DNA from: Bacteroidales bacterium
GTDB taxonomy: Bacteria; Bacteroidota; Bacteroidia; Bacteroidales; UBA932
Length of the DNA: 64,000 bases
NCBI GenBank assembly: GCA_017938925.1
Contig: JAGBAO010000010.1
Coordinates: forward strand, 1-64,000
Direction: 5' to 3'
Positions 61,990-64,000 of this stretch are shown one piece after another (the stretch's first letter is position 1; the number at the start of each line of letters is the position of its first letter). Under the pieces are notes generated by a model that saw only the letters and a program-made list of their open reading frames with translations, made no database searches and had not been told where the DNA came from. The position numbers and the translations under genes are program-made.

Positions 61990-62721
61990 ATGGAAAGAAT
62001 CATACTCATCGAGACTTCGACCGCACTCTGCTCCGTAGCACTGGCAGAAGACGGTGCAGTGACCGCATACCGCGAAAGTTCAGAGCCCAAGGCCCACGCG
62101 TCCCTCACAGCTGTTTTCGTGCAGGAAGTGCTTGCAGAAAGAGGTGTGACTCTTGCGGATTGCGACGCAGTGTGCGTGAGCATGGGCCCGGGATCTTACA
62201 CCGGACTCCGCGTGGGAGTATCCACTGCCAAGGGACTGTGTTTCGGAAGCGGAAAGCCGCTGCTTGCCGTCGGAACACTGGACACCCTGGTTGCACAGGC
62301 GGGAGAGATTCCCGGTCAAGCCGGGAATGACGGAAGTTCCCCATACAGTTTCTTAATCCCGATGATCGATGCCCGCAGGATGGAGGTGTACGCAGCAGTG
62401 TGGGGGCGCGCAGCTGCCGGAGAATGCGGTCACTGCATGAAACAGATCACCGAAACAGCACCGGTAATAGTTGACGAAAACAGCTTTGCAGAATATCTGG
62501 AGCAGGGACCGGTTCTCTTTATAGGAGACGGCGCCGGCAAATGTGCTGATGTCATAAAGCATCCGAACGCTCATTTCTGCCAGTGCCACCCAAAAGCATC
62601 CTCAATGCTCTCCCCTGCCCTCGAGGCCCTTCGCGCCGGCAACTTCAAGGACGTGGCCTACTTCGAGCCATTCTACCTCAAGGAATTCGTCGCCACCGTC
62701 AGCAAGAAGAAACTCTTCTAG
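61990..62721 (+). CDS. tsaB: tRNA threonylcarbamoyladenosine protein TsaB
   Basis: The 243-aa protein has the ASKHA-fold block SMGPGSYTGLRVGVSTAKGL typical of TsaB, which partners TsaD/TsaE in making t6A37 in tRNAs. It is co-transcribed with cvpA. A stretch near residue 98-110 (GEIPGQAGNDGSS) looks like a short insertion. Confidence 0.9.
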   Translation: MERIILIETSTALCSVALAEDGAVTAYRESSEPKAHASLTAVFVQEVLAERGVTLADCDAVCVSMGPGSYTGLRVGVSTAKGLCFGSGKPLLAVGTLDTLVAQAGEIPGQAGNDGSSPYSFLIPMIDARRMEVYAAVWGRAAAGECGHCMKQITETAPVIVDENSFAEYLEQGPVLFIGDGAGKCADVIKHPNAHFCQCHPKASSMLSPALEALRAGNFKDVAYFEPFYLKEFVATVSKKKLF

Positions 62722-62750
62722 AGGGACGCTCAACATAACTTTACAGCACC

Positions 62751-63198
62751 ATCTTAGGCGGGATGGTCATCCTGGAAAAGGCGAAGAGTTTCTTACCGAG
62801 GTCTTTCAGGGAGGCGCCGACTTCACCCGATATCCGACGGAAATTATTACATCCAGGCTGAACATCTTGACCGGTTTATCAGAATTTGCAAAGTGCAAAA
62901 AATGCACATTGCTTTTTTCATCAAGCTCATGTTCCTCAAAGATCTTACGAATATGTTTTGTAATGACTGTACGCTCTCTTCCGAACAATTCAGCCATCTG
63001 CGCCTGCGTCAACCACACAGTATCATCCTCCACCTTCACCTCCAAGCGGGTGATTTCATCCGGCTGATACACGACAATCTCACCGGTCTCCAAGGGGCCG
63101 TTTTCCATATGGCTCAGCCTTAGCCTTCCTTTCTTCAAATCATTCTCCATGCCTTTTTGCCCGAAGTTCTGAATCTCTTCCGGCAAAGACAAGTTCAT
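62751..63198 (-). pseudogene. Decayed RhuM-family gene
   Basis: The N-terminal RhuM part is clear (VWLTQAQMAELFGRERTVIT, then FSLDVIISVGYRVKS). The frame then shifts at SAPP and the next frame reads GASLKDLGKKLFAFSRM to a stop at 62751, which is the expected C-terminal end of the same family. So the middle of the gene has been deleted. A full RhuM-Fic gene exists at 3051-4046. Confidence 0.7.
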
Positions 63199-63331
63199 TC
63201 GTCACATTTTTCTCTTTTTTATCATTTTTGCTTTTTCTTAGTCTGTTTTGCAGGGTACTACAGAAAAGAGAAAGTAGGAATGTTTGGACTGCTTGTTGCA
63301 ATGGAAAGAGGCAACCATAACATTTAAGAAT

Positions 63332-63448
63332 ATGAATGCTGATTATTTCTGGCTGATCATGGCCGCCGTGATTGTCATCGCCCTCATCGTACAGATTGTC
63401 ATCGACAAACGCAAATCCGAGAAATCCAAGAAGGAAAAGCACAGGTAA
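63332..63448 (+). CDS. 38-aa single-pass membrane protein
   Basis: ATG 63332 to TAA 63446-63448 encodes one hydrophobic helix (YFWLIMAAVIVIALIVQIVI) followed by a very basic tail. It sits alone with a terminator after it. Small membrane proteins like this are real in Bacteroidales but the role is unknown. Confidence 0.55.
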   Translation: MNADYFWLIMAAVIVIALIVQIVIDKRKSEKSKKEKHR

Positions 63449-63476
63449 CATCCTGCGAATCAACACAAAACAAAAA

Positions 63477-63518
63477 CAGACCTGCATCCAATGGAGCAGG
63501 TCTGCAGTATTTTTTAAA
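63477..63518. terminator. Intrinsic terminator
   Basis: cagacctgc (63477-63485) pairs with gcaggtctg (63496-63504), then a T-run. It separates the mini-gene from the convergent thioredoxin-fold gene. Confidence 0.82.
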
Positions 63519-63522
63519 AAGG

Positions 63523-64000
63523 CTATTTCAGGAGATCGTTCAGGAGTTTGCGGAGGGACTTTTCGTCCACCGCCTGACCGTCCACAAGGCCGCCGTCACT
63601 TATTATATATACGGCAGGAAGAGCCGCAAGATTATAAGTAAGGACATACGGAGACTGGGCACCGCGGCTATCGCAGACATTAATCCAAGGAAGCTTCTGC
63701 TCCTTCACGACCTTGGCCCAGAGAGCCTTGTCGGGATCCATCGCCACCTGGTAGATCTCGAATCCACGCTTGTGATAGTCATCATAGACACCCTTGAGGA
63801 CATCAAGGTTGAACATCTTCTGGGATGCATCTGCCGCGCTCCAGAAATACACCATCACAACCTTTGAATCAACCTCGCTGAGCTTGATCTTTTTCGCCTG
63901 TATATCAGGAAGTTCAATCTCAGGATATCCCACTTCCTGAGCCGAACTGAGCCGAGCTTCAAGCTCCATATAACCGAAACGTCTGTCTGCCTCATTCCGG
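63523..64000 (-). CDS. Thioredoxin-fold (TlpA-like) protein, partial
   Basis: The frame continues past the right edge, so only the C-terminal ~159 residues are seen. It shows the TlpA/AhpC-type core (KVVMVYFWSAADASQKMFN, then LAALPAVYIISDGGLVDG). The usual CxxC is replaced by SAADA, so it is not a classical oxidoreductase. In Bacteroidales such proteins are periplasmic and often lack the active-site cysteines. Confidence 0.75.
   Translation of the reverse strand, partial: RNEADRRFGYMELEARLSSAQEVGYPEIELPDIQAKKIKLSEVDSKVVMVYFWSAADASQKMFNLDVLKGVYDDYHKRGFEIYQVAMDPDKALWAKVVKEQKLPWINVCDSRGAQSPYVLTYNLAALPAVYIISDGGLVDGQAVDEKSLRKLLNDLLK

Overview
The window is a bacterial chromosome segment from the order Bacteroidales. 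Supporting signs are promoters of the -33 TTTG / -7 TAnnTTTG type, weak or absent Shine-Dalgarno sequences, an lspA - dksA-like - ileS cluster, and many protein families typical of gut Bacteroidales and their phages. Genus cannot be fixed from the sequence alone.

Layout. (1) 1-13.0 kb is an accessory region of the host. It holds an XRE/ImmA-type regulator with a PIN toxin, calcineurin-like phosphoesterases around a RhuM-Fic protein and an unrecognised ~490-aa protein, a HipB/HipA pair, an integrase remnant, an AraC regulator and a P-type Ca2+ ATPase. (2) 13.0-13.37 kb is non-coding and packed with inverted repeats. (3) About 13.37-55.98 kb is a complete-looking 42.6-kb tailed prophage inserted at the 3' end of a tRNA-Ser(UGA) gene; an identical 16-bp core lies at both ends. 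(4) 56-64 kb is conserved host sequence: an outer-membrane protein, lspA, dksA-like, ileS, cvpA, tsaB, a decayed RhuM gene, a mini membrane protein and a partial thioredoxin-fold protein.

The prophage reads left to right as: repressor (minus strand) and divergent early genes, a tRNA-like element, a LuxR-type regulator, a primase-helicase, a small diversified protein, HicA/HicB, a repeat-rich non-coding block, capsid protease, scaffold/capsid fusion, probable tail tube, terminase, portal, tail completion proteins, amidase, tape measure, baseplate proteins, a 1945-aa receptor-binding fibre, a diversity-generating retroelement (DGR), lysis-type membrane proteins, a thymidylate-synthase-fold enzyme, a D12-class DNA methylase and a tyrosine integrase.

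The main discovery is the DGR. A template repeat (TR, 50306-50430) lies between the Avd gene and the reverse transcriptase domain, in the same reading frame as the RT. It has two variable repeats (VR). VR1 is the C-terminus of the giant fibre and differs from TR at 20 positions, every one a TR adenine. VR2 is the C-terminus of a stand-alone 122-aa protein 30 kb away, beside the replication genes; it carries 16 adenine substitutions, one non-adenine change and one missing codon. Both VRs are followed, 17-19 bases later, by a hairpin with a 4-base loop, as needed for DGR target recognition. A DGR that diversifies both a tail fibre and a separate small protein encoded in the early region is the most unusual system here. 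Secondary points are a TS-family enzyme carrying the Asn-to-Asp change typical of dCMP-specific enzymes, two candidate phage small RNAs with similar architecture, an odd 132-nt tRNA-like element, and the RhuM-Fic/phosphoesterase cluster.
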